This document shows positions 1 to 11,800 of a stretch of DNA of 64,000 bases, piece after piece. The position numbers and the translations under genes were made by a program. This DNA comes from Plotosus lineatus (Eukaryota > Chordata > Actinopteri > Siluriformes > Plotosidae): contig CM045745.1 in the NCBI GenBank assembly GCA_024760905.1, positions 14,391,282-14,455,281 of the forward strand. The letters run 5' to 3'. The notes under the pieces were generated by a model. That model saw only the letters and a program-made list of their open reading frames with translations, was not told the DNA's origin and ran no database searches. Position 1 is the stretch's first letter; the number at the start of each line of letters is the position of its first letter.

Positions 1-700
1 TGTATGCCTAATGGTTCTATCAGACGAGCCCCCACTTGTTACGGATATGACAATTTAGATGATTGAAATTGCCCTGTGAAACCAGCAAAGCACAACAGAT
101 CACGGCCACGACATTAACTATGTACAATTTAATAAAATGACCAAAATTCACATTATGTACAACTTAGACCTAAACCAGGTACAAATTAACCAAGGGTCCC
201 ATAGTCACCAAGCCCCTGCAGCAGGGTAAATTTAGTGATGGCGCATGTGCTGGCAGGGAAAGGCTTGCCATCCCTCGTGGGCGGTGCGTGGCCGTGGATG
301 CGTGGTTCCATGATCCGCCTTGGATGACTTCCCCTTGTGGCGATCCGCCACGATGAGTCCCCTTGGATGATCTGCCCGAAGAGCCTGGAGGAGACTGTAA
401 GAGACTGGAGGAGACTGGAACACTGTAGCCAGTCGGGCCACCAGTCCTTAATATGGATTCCCCAAACCAAGTTGAACAAGCCCAGGCAAGCCCAGACAAG
501 CCCCAACATGTCTGTGTTGCTCCTTCCCTCTGTTGGATTGCGCAACTCCAGTCCTCTATGGAAAATTACAGACTGCCACACCTGAGTCACACCACATGAC
601 TCTCTTCCATTATGTTTATATTTACATTCACACCAATATGTACATACTCATAACACCAGGTGTTTTTTAATTTACATCCTATGCATTCAATAGTCAGCCT

Positions 701-2233
701 CATGCAGCCATGAGGGGGGACACAAACAAGTACTCGCCCTCACGTCGGTCCCAAGCCCGGATAAATGCAGAGGGTTGCGACAGGAAGGGCATCCGGAGTA
801 AAACTTTTGCCAGAATACACAATGCAAACCATAAAGACAAATTTCATACCGGATCGGTCGAGGCCCGGGTTAACAACGAGTGCCATCGGTGCTGTTAACC
901 AACAGGGTGCTGGTGGAAATTGGACTACTGTTGGTCGAAGAAGGAGAGGTCGAAGGAGAGGCGGGAGGTGTGACTGTAGGCAGAGAGAGAAGAGGAATGG
1001 CATGAGTCTAGGATTGAAAGTAGGGACTTTGAATGTTGGAACTATGGCAGGAAAAGGTAGAGAGCTGGCTCACAAGATGCAGAGGAGGAAGGTGGACATA
1101 CTGTTTGTTCAGGAGACCAGGTGGAAAGGTAACAAGGCTAGAAGCTTAGGAGCAGGGTTTAAGCTGTTTTATCATGGTGTGGATGGGAAGAGAAATGGAG
1201 TAGGAGTCATTTGAAGGAGGAGTTTTTCAGGAATGTTCTAGAAGTGAAAAGAGTGTCAGACATGTCAGACACAAGAGTGATGAGTCTCAAGTTAGAAATT
1301 GAAGGTGTGATGTTCAATGTTGTTAGTGCTTATGCTCCACAGGCAGGATGTGAGCTAGAAGAGAAGGAGAGATTCTGGAGTGAGTTAGATGAGGTGATGC
1401 AGAGTACCCCCAGAGGTATAAGAGTGGTCATTGGGGCAGACTTCAATGGACATGTTGGTGCAGGAAACAGAGGGGACGAGGAAGTGATGGGCAGGTTTGG
1501 TATCCAGGACAGGAACACAGAAGGACAGATGTTGATAGATTTTGCAAAAAGGATGGAAATTGCTGTGGTAAATACTTTCTTCCAGAAGAGACAGGAGCAT
1601 TGGGTGACTTATAAAAGCGGAGGTAGGCGCACACAGGTGGACTACATCTTGTGTAGGCGATGTAATTTGAAAGAAGTCAGTGACTGCAAAGTAGTAGTGC
1701 GTGAGAGTGTTGCCAAACAGCATAGGATGGTGGTGTGTAGGACGATGCTGATGGTGAGGAAGGTAAAGAAGGCAGATGTTAGAGGTTTTGGAGACAAATT
1801 CAGAGAGGCTAGATTGAAATGGTTTGGACATATACAGAGGAGGGATAGTGAGTATATTGGTAGTAGGATGCTGTGGTCGGAACTACCAGGTAGAAGACCG
1901 AGAGGAGGACCAAAGAGAAGATTTATGGATGTGGTGAAGGAGGACATGAAGGTAGTTGGAGTAAGAGTAGAAGATGCAGAGGATAGGGTGAGATGGAGGC
2001 TGATGGTTTGCCGTGGTGACCTCTGAAGGGAAAAGCTAAAAAGAAAACAAGAAGTAGAAGTTTGACTGTTACCGTGTACAAGACGGTGTTGAGGCCAACG
2101 ATGTTGTATGGGTTAGAAACAGTGGCCCTGGGGAAAAGACAGGAGGCAGAGCTGGAGGTAGCAGAGATGAAAATGTTGAGGTTCTCTTTGGGAGTAACGA
2201 GGATGGATGGATAGGATTAGGAATGAGCACTTA
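701..2233 (+). mobile_element. RTE-clade LINE, copy A, internally deleted and scrambled
   Basis: It begins with the family 5' UTR (same sequence as the 5' end of the copy at 25931-29073), runs through the endonuclease, and at about 1774 jumps to the extreme C-terminus of the RT protein and the stop at about 2024. The following 2070-2220 is a segment that in an intact copy lies upstream of that C-terminus, so the order is rearranged. Nearly all of the RT catalytic domain is missing. It cannot be autonomous. Confidence 0.88.
765..2026 (+). pseudogene. RTE LINE ORF, endonuclease fused to RT C-terminus, frameshifted
   Basis: An apurinic-type endonuclease domain shows VGTLNVGTM, VQETRWKG, VVSAYAPQAG, GADFNGHVG and QVDYILCR. 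The reading frame breaks at about 1211, where two bases are missing relative to the copy at 28161-28949. After about 1774 it continues as the C-terminal RTE tail (RWFGH-like motif, GRRPRG, FMDVVKED). A relic, not a host gene, although annotation pipelines often call such ORFs 'craniofacial development protein 2-like'. Confidence 0.85.
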
Positions 2234-2640
2234 GAAGAAGAAGACATACATTTTGCCAGTATTATTTCTAGTGTGCAAAATGGTGCTCTACGATTAGCAA
2301 AAAATTATGTCCGTACACCGCCGTACAGGCATCGTCTGCTAAACATAAGGCGGAATAATTAACCTCATTTCCAGTAGCTGGCGTGTCAATGCACATGTGT
2401 GAAAGGATTGGCGTACAAATAGCAAAAAATAAATCCCGTAGAGTGCCGTACGGGTATCCAAGGCCTTATTTTTATTCTTTCTTTCCTGGCTGGCAGTATC
2501 AACAAACCCGTTATCCTCGTGAGAGTTATCACGGGAAGAAATTAAGTGTTATCCTCATGAGAGTTTCCACAGAAAGAAATTAACTAGTTATACATGTGTG
2601 TGTTTCGGCGAAAGGCGTAATACATTGTGCGCTTTATAAA
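2234..2640. other. Unassigned intergenic sequence with an imperfect internal repeat
   Basis: About 2291-2331 and 2410-2455 share the pattern 'tagcaaaaaat' followed by 'gccgtac', suggesting an old repeat. No coding potential or known family is recognised. Confidence 0.3.
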
Positions 2641-3053
2641 TAATTTGTGTATTTCTTCGGGATAGTTAATCTGTGTCACCATGCGGAGTATTTGTGGGTC
2701 ACCAAAACTACCCAAACCTGATCCAGAGGAAACTACAAGGGATTGGATGAATCATTGTAATTTAGTGTTTTTCACAACACCTTAGTCAGATAATTTGGCC
2801 GGTTGGACTGAATCCCAACTACAATTTCTGACATACGTAAGCAGAGAAACTTTTAAAAATGAATACCTCGTGTCTGCATACAGACAAATTTTTGAAGGCA
2901 ATTGAGACCCTAATTGGAATTGATGGGGTCCCTTTTAATTCGCCATGTATGCCCCCGCTGCGGGTGGGATGTTCATCTGATTCCACTATCTCCCTTTCAC
3001 AGTCTTTTGTATTTTTGCCTTAGTGCCCCTTTAATCTTTTAGGTAGAGACATA
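2641..3053 (+). other. Possible gag-side remnant upstream of the retroviral pol relic
   Basis: A short reading frame starts near 2681 and is broken by stops. Its position before the pol-like relic makes a decayed retroelement plausible, but no domain can be named. Confidence 0.25.
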
Positions 3054-4030
3054 ATGTGTGCCTTGTCACTATTAATTGACTTTAATGGTTCTGCTATAAC
3101 TCTATGCACACCTGACTCTCCGGATATGGCACATCTATCTGGCTCTTTTGCCCCATACAATTTCAATGCGGTTTCTCTTTCGGAGGGTTCTTTGTCCTTG
3201 ACGCTCTTTGTCTCGGACTTCCTCCTGTCACACCTCTGGGCTGAACATAAGGATGAGGTCCGGTTGGTTCCTTGTGTCCCTTATGAGGCTACAATTAAAC
3301 ACCCTAATCCTGTTATTATTAAACAATACCCTCTCTCAGAGGATAAACCTGTGGCGATTGATTCATTGCTCGAGGCTTTCCTTCAGCATAGAGTGGTCAT
3401 ACCATGTTCTAGTTCTTAACAGCACCCCAGTTAATCCTGTATTGAAGCCTGAAGGTACCTGGCATTTTACACAAGACTTGTATAGAATTAAGTACATAAT
3501 AATACCTGTGGCACCTGTTGTACCTAATGTTCCTTCTGTTATGGTGTTGACACCATGTAATCATTCTTATTTTTCTGAATGATCTCTGTTCTGCCTTATT
3601 GATGTTCCTGTTAAGGAGCAAACACAGCCACTCTTTGCCCTCACGCACATAGGTAAACAATACACGTGGACTAGATTGCCACAAGGCTTCCTTGATTCAC
3701 CTGCTGTCTTTTCAGCTGTAGGTCGGGATGTGTTGTGTGACCTTGTGCTTCCTGCGTCCTCCAGTACTCAAGTGATTTTCTGGTGTCTACTGAAAGCCAG
3801 GAGGCAAGCTCAAATGCCTCCCTGGTCCTCCTCAAGAACCTGGCTGAATGTGGCTTCAAGGTATCAAAAATAAAGTTACAGTTTTGTAAGGACAAAGTGA
3901 AATTCCTAGGCTTTGAATTCTCACAGCGCACGAAGACGCTCCCCAAGGACAGAATACAGATTATATTGGACACAAAGCACCCCACCACGAAGCATACATT
4001 AATGGCATTTCGAGGACTTGTTAACTCCTG
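3054..4030 (+). pseudogene. Endogenous retrovirus-like pol relic (reverse transcriptase region)
   Basis: Three broken frames carry, in order, retroviral RT hallmarks: a QYPL...D-L-LEAF segment with VVIPC, a FTQDL block, LPQGF-DSPAVF, and the KFLGFEFSQ block. The layout resembles gamma/epsilon-type fish retroviruses. Frames break near 3418, 3580 and 3780. At 3765-3776 the YXDD catalytic box reads Y-S-S-D, so one catalytic Asp is lost. No LTRs, RNase H or integrase were found nearby. An inactive fossil. Confidence 0.72.
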
Positions 4031-4317
4031 ACCGAGGAAGAAGTGTGATACTATATTAATCTGGTATCAAAGAAGGGATTGAAAGGGGTGTTCAGCATTT
4101 CAGTCATTTCTATTTCTGTGTTTGATGTCTGTGTTTTACATTTGTTTCCTTATGGAAAAGCACAAAGTGTACTCATAAGTATTATAACCAAGATGTTGTT
4201 CCTCTTTTCTCAAGAAACTGTTGCCAAATGCTCCTTACAAGAACAGAATGTATAGATGTATCTTCTGATATGGATGTATCAGAATGTTTTGGATTATGGA
4301 TGTATCAGAATGTATCT

Positions 4318-4650
4318 TCTTTTCCTATGCAGCATGGTGTTGTAGTATTTGCACGTCTGGCTCACAGCAAGAAGGCCTGGGTTTGATTCCTGGCCTGGGC
4401 GTTTCTCTGTGGAGTTTGCATGTCCTCCCCGTGCTTGCGTGGGTTTCATCTGGGTACTCCGGTTTCCTCCCACAGTTCAAAAACATGCATAGTAGGTTAA
4501 TTGGCTGTTCTAAAGTGCCAATAGATTCGCATCGTGCAGAAGGCAATGGCAAACCACTGCACTATCGTTGCCAAGAAAACCTCCATGAAGATGATAATTA
4601 AGGCGTTATCCTTTTTGGCAGGTCACCAAGAGTCGTCCTACGACTCGGAA
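4318..4650 (+). repeat. High-copy teleost interspersed repeat with tRNA-like head
   Basis: Contains the family core: 'gagtttgcatgtcctcccc', a 'gcttgcgtgggtttc' block and 'ggtttcctcccacag'. Its 3' end differs from the other copies (a 'ggcaatggcaaaccactgc' tail, about 4543 onward), so it is a different tail variant. Confidence 0.7.
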
Positions 4651-4802
4651 GGGACCAGACCAATTAGCTCCTTGCATCTACTTTGTATCCTGTTTTGTCA
4701 GCTGTTCGTTTATCTTAAGAACTCAGGAAACAACATTTGCTCACACCTTGGGCAGGACACAACAGATTCATGACCCCCACCCATAAACACTGTAACCCAC
4801 CT

Positions 4803-5135
4803 TTTCTTCTTTTCCTTTTGGCTTTTTCCCTTTTTCAGGGGTCACTGCAGCGAATCATCTGATTCGCATGTTTGATTTGGTATAAGTTTTTACGTCGGAT
4901 GCCCTTCCTGACAGAACCCTTTTAGCAAGGGGCAGAAACATGTTGATGGCTATGCAGCTACTCTTTACGAAAGTCAGCAGTGGTTCTTTTACATGCCTCT
5001 CACCATAGACAGTGAGAGACATGGCCGGCCTTTGATAACCCAGTTAGCTGCACTGGGGGGGACAGGGACAACCTTGTGGAGAGTGGGATTTAAACCCTCA
5101 ACCTTAGGATCAGCAATCCAGTGCCCTTTACCACC
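4803..5135 (-). mobile_element. tRNA-head SINE with RTE-type tail, copy 1
   Basis: Read on the minus strand: tRNA-like head with box-B-like sequence, the 'actgtctatggtgagaggc' body, the 'ggaagggcatccgacgtaa' block, then 'gattcgctgcagtgacccc' and a GAA-rich tail. Flanked by an 18-base target duplication, 4785-4802 and 5136-5153, differing at one base. Confidence 0.88.
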
Positions 5136-5402
5136 AAACACTGTAACCTACCTAGAATTGTATAAATACTCTCTTTGCCTCTGTATGCTTCGGTGAGCTT
5201 GTGAATAAAGAACTTGACTTTATTGTAGTCTTCACTCTTTATTGCAATGCACCACAGACCTCTGGGTGACACAGTCCACTGATCCACAAGTGACTAGCCG
5301 CCTTACCATGTGACACATGTTTACCAAGTTTGAGGCAGGTGCCGCAGGCGAATTGGAAATTATAGTCAGAAAAATGATGGGTGTGCACAGATGTATGTAC
5401 GC

Positions 5403-6007
5403 CAGTGTTTCTCAAATAGTGGGGTGCACCCCCTTTGGGGGTTGTGATATGATGGCAGGTGGAGCGCGTATGACCCCAGGGAACATGCTTTTCTGGAATT
5501 GTGTATGGGAATTAAGTGTAATTGCACCTCCACTCCACTAGTTGGCAGTAGCGCTCTCATTGTCGCGCTATGGTGTAGCTGTTTTTCGCACGAGCGAACA
5601 ATGCGAAATGTAGTAAACAACCCCTCATAAAACGACACGGAAAAATTTCTAAAAGGAACGAAGAGAAAGGTGGAGAGAGATAGAGATATTAAGACATAAA
5701 TAAGTTGAATGAGTTTAAATAAGAATGTATTTTTTTATTTCAGGCACATTGGTGCACCTTAAATCATTTCTATTACAGATTAAAAAACAATGTTAATGAA
5801 GTATTTCTTTATTGTAAGTTGAACTATATTGCTTTCTTTTTTGTTTTTAATGTTATTAAAGATACAATGTTATGCAGAGGTGTACTAAGAATAATTTTAT
5901 AGACAAATAATACTATTTATAGTCGCTCACGGGGTGGTGGGAGGGGGGCCGTGAAATGTTTCTTTCTCCCTAGCGAGGGCGCCACAGAAAATAATTGAGA
6001 AGCACTG
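5403..6007 (+). mobile_element. Non-autonomous hAT element with perfect 8-bp target duplication
   Basis: Termini CAGTGTTTCTCAA and TTGAGAAGCACTG are inverted repeats. ATGTACGC occurs directly on both sides (5395-5402 and 6008-6015). No transposase ORF, about 605 bases. An inverted, shortened sibling lies at 38209-38459. Confidence 0.88.
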
Positions 6008-6186
6008 ATGTACGCACATATGGACAGACTGAACACTATTGGGTATATGCATAATACAGGTCCCCTAATAAGGCCAGAAACATCTGCACATAATACTACA
6101 TAACCTTTACATAGATCAGACAGGCATCTGGTTGTTTATGGTATATGTACTGTATACATATACATATAATACTGTACCTCTGCAGT

Positions 6187-6358
6187 ACTTCTTCTTTTCT
6201 TCTTTTCTTTTTGTTTTTTTTCCCCTCTCAGGGGTCACCACAGCCAATCATCTGATTCGCATGCTTGATTTGGCATAGGTTTTTTTATGTCGGATACTCT
6301 TCCTGACACAATCCTTTTGCAAGGGGCAGAAACACGCTGACGGCTATGCAGCCTACTG
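6187..6358 (-). mobile_element. tRNA-head SINE with RTE-type tail, 5'-truncated copy
   Basis: Only the 3' part is present: GAA-rich tail, 'gattggctgtggtgacccc'-like end, the 'gggcatccgac'-like block, and 'agccgtcagcgtgtttctg'. The tRNA head is absent. It abuts an AT-rich 'aaggtaataaa' repeat. Confidence 0.75.
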
Positions 6359-7095
6359 AAAGGTAATAAAAGGTAATAAAAAAGGTACTTTCACAATGTT
6401 GTGCAGATTGGTGTGAATAGACCAGGCAGAATCGCCAAATGAAGTCAAATAAGGAAGTAAGCGCTTAAATAAACGTGTGTTTTTTAAAATTAAATCCTCC
6501 CACCTTGACCTAGAAATAAGGGGGAATGGCATGAAGAAAAATTACGTAATTAGGCGCAGATGACGTTAAAACTATGACTTATCAGGGATGACTGAGAGAT
6601 AATGGGAAATAATACAAATATGTAAATATTGTTAACAGAAGCCAAATTGACTTAAAACCAGAAAATAAAGTGAAAATGGGCACGGTCAGATTAAAAACTG
6701 GAAGCACTATAAGGCGCAAGAGTATGTAACTCAGGGAATTATCGAGATTTTTAGACTCAGCTGGCTCTCTTCCGGAATGCCTGGTGGATGTATTCCTGAA
6801 TAAACAATTACTTACGTCTCCTCATCAAGTTGTAAGAGACTTCGTATTTAATGGAAAGTTTAATTTGATTATTATATGACAAAATATTGTTAAAATTGAT
6901 CGAAATAGTAGGACTTACAACTGCTCTGTCCACTGAGAAAAGTGTCCGAGTTTCCAACACTCTGGTCTCCTTCAGCCTAATAGGTTTATGTGGTTTGGTG
7001 AATGAATGCATGAAATAAACGTTTAAGCTAAAGGTACACAACCTAAAACATTCAAAAATGTCAACTAGAATTTAATACTTGCTCATTCACTCATT
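6359..7095. other. Intergenic sequence, nothing recognised
   Basis: AT-rich, with short random ORFs and no domain, splice pattern or repeat family that I recognise. Confidence 0.4.
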
Positions 7096-7440
7096 TGCCA
7101 AACCCCTTAATCTTAGAAAGATCGCTGGGAGGCTGGCGCCTGTCTCAGCCAACACTTTGTAAAGGTGGGGTACATACACCCTGAACACCAGGCCATTGTA
7201 GGGACAACACAAAAACACCTATCCAGACTCACATCCACACCTAGAAGAAATTTGTACCAGCCAATCATCCTAATGTGCATTTGTTTGGAGTATGGAAGGA
7301 AACTGAACAACCTGGAGGAAACCCATGCAAGCACAGGGAGAACATGCAAACACCACACACAACAATTCCTGAGCCCGGAACATGAAGCCAAGACTTTCTT
7401 ACTGTGAAATGGACATGCTAACCACTATGCCATCATGCTG
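7096..7440 (-). repeat. High-copy teleost interspersed repeat, near full length
   Basis: Minus-strand copy with the 3' end 'ttcactcatttgcc', the 'ggtacatacaccctgaaca' part, the 'ggaggaaacccatgcaagc' block and the tRNA-like head near 7400-7440 ('gctaaccactatgcc'). Confidence 0.75.
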
Positions 7441-8154
7441 CTGTGGAATCTAATAAGTATGTCATAAATATTTTGTTAATTTTAGTTATATTTTATATTA
7501 CATAACAGTGTGTGATCAGTATCTGATGATTTGAAATGGGTCTGTGGACCAACCCTTACTCTAACCCTTTCTTATGAGATACTGTCAGTGTTTTTTCAAT
7601 TTCAGATGTGAACCATGTGTGTGTTTTGTGTGCTGTCCAGCAGGCAGAGTTGAATGAATGAGTGCATTTGTTCTGCTGAATGTCAGCAGTACAGTAAGAA
7701 ATAGAAAACAGAGCCAATCTAACAACAGACCACTCATAGCTCAACTTCTCCTGTGTCACTGGCTAAATAAAGCACAGATATAAAAGTCATCCACCCCCCA
7801 TTGAAATAATATTACAGTCAATCTGTACACCACGAATCAATATGAAACATGCTGCACATGGTACACAATTCTAATGTTAACTGATGCACCAAAGCTAGAT
7901 AACATTTCCCAAGTGGTTTCCACAACACAATCTGCTTTCTGCATCAACTACTGTTTGATTTACTGTCTTCTTTACCTCCCTTCCATATTGTATGTTTCAA
8001 ATCCCTAAAAAAGGTTGAGATAGAATCCAAAACAAGGAAAATGTTCCAGGTAAAACCCTTTTAGGACCATTGCAGAACCCAGATTAAATGACACTCCAGT
8101 AGCAGTAGCTAATAAGGATTTATTTTAAAATTGGTTTGACCCTAAATGGAGAAA

Positions 8155-8155
<1 letters not shown>
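7441..8155. other. Intergenic sequence, nothing recognised
   Basis: No coding signal, RNA gene or known repeat family seen. Confidence 0.4.

Positions 8156-8209
<54 letters not shown>
8156..8209. repeat. (CA)n microsatellite
   Basis: About 27 uninterrupted CA units. Confidence 0.98.
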
Positions 8210-8211
<2 letters not shown>

Positions 8212-8384
8212 CAGAGTGAGCAACATGCAGAGATGCAGTGGGGGATGGGGGATTGCCAGATCCTTGCTTAGGTTGCATGTAACTGATAAACACACTGAGC
8301 AGTCAAGAACATAACACTCAAGTGTGTATCGTCCAAAAAGCGTTCCCTCAAAATACATCACAAGAGCACATTTTCAGAGTCTAT

Positions 8385-8390
<6 letters not shown>

Positions 8391-8443
<53 letters not shown>

Positions 8444-8444
8444 A
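8391..8444. repeat. (CT)n(CA)n compound microsatellite
   Basis: About 14 CT units run directly into about 12 CA units. Confidence 0.98.
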
Positions 8445-9244
8445 GAACTAGCTCTGAAGGGCACACCGAGGAAACAACTAAAGGAATGACTGAGTTCTTG
8501 GAGTGCTAGAAGAAATTCCACAAAGTTCCTCTTTCATTGTGGTTCCACCTTCACGTCTGTCCAGCTCGGTAAGTACACAAGAGTCCCAGAAGCTACAATA
8601 AATATAGTAGTGAATATGCAGAATTCCCATTGGGATTTCCAGTAAAAACAACCATGTATTGAACTTTAAAACTCAGCACCAGGTTGGCTACTAAACTGAT
8701 TGTTGTGAGAAGATGAGATGGGAAACCAGTGATTTTTTTCTTTGCACAAATAATAGAAGGAAGAAATGCATGCAGTTTATAATAAAATCGCAGTACATTT
8801 TGTGAGGTGACATTAAGGATATATTTTTAGGAAGTTTTTGTTCTGGTTCCAAAAAGGTCTTTGGCATGGCAGAACAGCTGAAGTGTAGCAGGCAAATTTC
8901 AAGTGTGGGAAATAAAGTGTTTTTGTTTTTTTTTCAGAACCACAATTAAAAAGAAATTACAGTAAACATACGACCAACAAAATAATATTTTCAATGTATT
9001 TTGCAGGCACCCGATTAAACAGTCACTGAGAGCATGTTCACTGGTATTGTTACCTACTTTGAAACTAATCAGATTATTCTGCAGGTAGATTAGTGAGACT
9101 AAGCTTGTTCAGATTTGATCTCATTTCAAAGTCATTAACTACTTTCACAGAGGCCACAGATCAGTATTTTCACCTACCTGTCCTTTGATTCAATAGTAAT
9201 AATGAAAAAAAGATTCTCTACATTCTCTAATGGGAAACCTGGTT
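8445..9244. other. Intergenic sequence, nothing recognised
   Basis: Unique-looking sequence without ORFs of note; no repeat family recognised. Confidence 0.4.
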
Positions 9245-10050
9245 GTGGACTGTTAGCACAGTGGTGTACAGGTTAGGATATTTGCCTCTCGGCAAGAAGA
9301 GTTTGAATCGGGCTCCTGAGTGGCACATCGACAGAATAACTATTAATCCAGAGATTGCAAGTTCGAATCTGGTTTAATGCCCACAGTCGCCCATGGCTGG
9401 GAGTCCATGGAAGCTAACTGGCCGAGCTCTCACGGGGGAGGTGGGGGTGAGGGGGGTTGAGGATGAGGTGTGTGTGTGTGGGGGGGTTGAGATGGCATAT
9501 GCTCACTTCCCTGTCACACAGCGATCCCCAGAAATCATGGGCATCTGTGAGCTCGTTCGTATGAGGGCACAAATAATGCTTTCCCTCTAAGTGTGATAGT
9601 CCATTTCGAAATATGCATGGCACTGCAGTTGGAAAAGAGGTGGGTGGCTGGCAATGCATGTTATGGAGGGGGTGTGTGCATGCCTTCACCCCTCCCTGGT
9701 TGGTGGTGGTCGTGGGATAGGGAAGGCAATACCTGATGGGTAGGAATTGGATAAGATTAAGTTATGGAGAAAATGGGGGAGGGGGGGGGGGTTGAATCCT
9801 GAAACTCTGTCATTTCTATGTGGATGCATGGTCTCCCAGTGCTTGCTTGGGTACTTTGGTTTCCTCCCACATTCCAAAGACATGACTATTAATTTAAATC
9901 ACTGTTCCAAATTATCCATAGATGTGAGTCAGAGTGTGATTAGATATAATGAACCTGCGACGGTCTCGCTGGTTCCGGCCAGGGTTTCTTCATCCATTGC
10001 TGGCTGAGATAGGCTCCAGTCTCCTTGCCTGTAAAATAAGTGTGTGAGGG
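9245..10050 (+). repeat. High-copy teleost repeat split by a nested SINE
   Basis: The head lies at 9245-9306 ('gttagcacagtggtgtacag'), and the rest resumes at about 9786 ('ggtttcctcccacattccaa') through 'gagataggctccagtctcc' near 10030. The middle is occupied by the SINE at 9308-9785. Confidence 0.7.
9308..9785 (+). mobile_element. Long tRNA-derived SINE ('ggctcctgagtggc' type)
   Basis: It starts 'ggctcctgagtggcacatcg', has a box-B-like 'gcaagttcgaatctgg' at about 9357-9372, and ends in 'ggagaaaatggggg'. I recognise the layout from widespread fish SINEs, including the internal 'gaaaagaggtgggtggctgg' block. Inserted in an older repeat. Confidence 0.65.
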
Positions 10051-10687
10051 AGTGGTTATATAGGATCAGGCATCAGGAGCATGCGGGAAATAAGCACATT
10101 CCAGAATTATTCAGAATTCCTTTCAACCACTGGTTTGATTCACACTTGACACAAATCGAAAACAATGCCTTATCTCTTATAAATTCTTTCCGGCAACTCT
10201 TATGGTAACAAACCTAATTTAAACATCTAACGTTTTCCATCCAATTTCTGTGGCATTTTCTCCCCATTAATTGGATTCTCTTTCTGCCTTTTTCTACATC
10301 AGTTCCACAACCCTGCTAAATAATACACGTCTATGTGAACATGGCCCTGCTTGATAAATTATTGATGTGGAGAAACTGGGCCAGAAGGCAACATGGGTGC
10401 TCTGCCCATCCCAACCTTAAGGTCTGTGTTATGCAACTCTACCTAAAGTGACCCAACAATAACTTTCTGCCACCAGTTAAGATAGTCACAACAAGCTTGA
10501 TCCCCAGTAAATTAGAGTATATTATACAGTATTTACTACATAGCTTATAATAGATTTTAAGTCCTGGCTCAGTGTTACATTGCTTGTTTAGTATTTTTTG
10601 TGTGGTTTATATCATTTCTGTAAAACACAGTAAGGTTTCTTGGACTGTATGGCCAGTTGCATGGAGACAACTGAAATACACATCCAT
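10051..10687. other. Intergenic sequence, nothing recognised
   Basis: No coding, RNA or repeat signal recognised. Confidence 0.4.
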
Positions 10688-10698
10688 ATGAGGAATTC

Positions 10699-11039
10699 TG
10701 TCTTCCTTTCGGCTTTTTCCCTTTTACTCGGGAGTCGCCACAGCGAATCATCTTGATTCGCACATTTTGATTTGGCAGAGGTTTTTTACGTCGGATGCCC
10801 TTCCTGTCACAACCCTTTTAGCAAGGGACAGAAACACGCTGACGGCTTTGCAACCTACTCTTTACGAATGTCAGCAATGGTTCTTTTACATGCCTCTCAC
10901 CATAGACAGTGACAGACATAGCCTGCCTTTGATAACCCAGTTAGCCGCACTGGGGGGGGACAGTGACAACCTTGTGGAGAGTGGGACTCGAACCCCCAAC
11001 CTTTGGATCAGCGATCCAGCGCCCTATACCACTAGACAG
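10699..11039 (-). mobile_element. tRNA-head SINE with RTE-type tail, copy 2
   Basis: Full tRNA head ('ggttcgagtcccactctcc' on the minus strand near 10980) through to the RTE-like end at about 10700-10750. Flanked by the direct repeat ATGAGGAATTC at 10688-10698 and 11040-11050. Confidence 0.88.
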
Positions 11040-11209
11040 ATGAGGAATTCAAAATGTTGCCACAAAGTTGGAAGCACATCAAATCTTTGTGTGACGTAGC
11101 ATCAACAATCATTTTAACTGGAATCTATGGCCTCAAACTTGTTCCATTATGCCCCTGCGTGCACTCCACAAAGTCATGGCTAGCTCAGTTTGGTGTGGAA
11201 GAATTTGAG

Positions 11210-11470
11210 TGGGGATGGCACAGTGGAATAGTAGTTATCACGTTTAAGGGCTCTGTGGGACCACCTGTGAAGGTGTTTCTATGTGGAGTTAGCATGTTGT
11301 CTTCATGCTTACTTGAGCTTCCTCTGAGTGCTCCAGTTTCCTTCGGCAGTCCAAAGACATGCACATTAGTATGGGGGAAGCTGGAGCCAAATCTAACAGA
11401 CTTTGCGTGAGGGATGGGGTAAATTCAAACCATAGTTGCCATGCAGGTACTGTAGAGCCTTTTGTTCAAG
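11210..11470 (+). repeat. High-copy teleost interspersed repeat, diverged
   Basis: Degenerate copy with the recognisable 'ggatggcacagtggaatagt' head and the 'ccaaagacatgcac' core. Confidence 0.55.
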
Positions 11471-11800
11471 GGAGAAAGACTGCCCTGACTGTGACACAAG
11501 TCCATCTCAGGTCACAAGTTGTAGTTATATATTTTATTATAATTAGAAATTGCATTATATTATAGCTATATTACAAATGCTTTCATTACAGACAGACAAT
11601 TGAAGACTCTTGTAGTGCCTGAGCCATTCATTCATTCATTCATTCATTCATTCATTCATTTATACTGCAAACTGCTTAATCCTAAGCCATGGGGAGGCTG
11701 GCACCTACCTGAGCTGACTCTGAATGAAGGCAGGGTACACACTGAACAGACCATCAGTACATCACAGGGCCAACACCCACACAACCATCGATGTTCACAT

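Noticed and set aside
170..590. Overlapping open frames of 69-134 codons on both strands
   Set aside because: No conserved motif, no splice context and no agreement between frames. Bases 1-700 hold nothing I can name.
8156..8444. CRISPR-like or satellite array
   Set aside because: Simple dinucleotide tracts with no spacers; the genome is eukaryotic.
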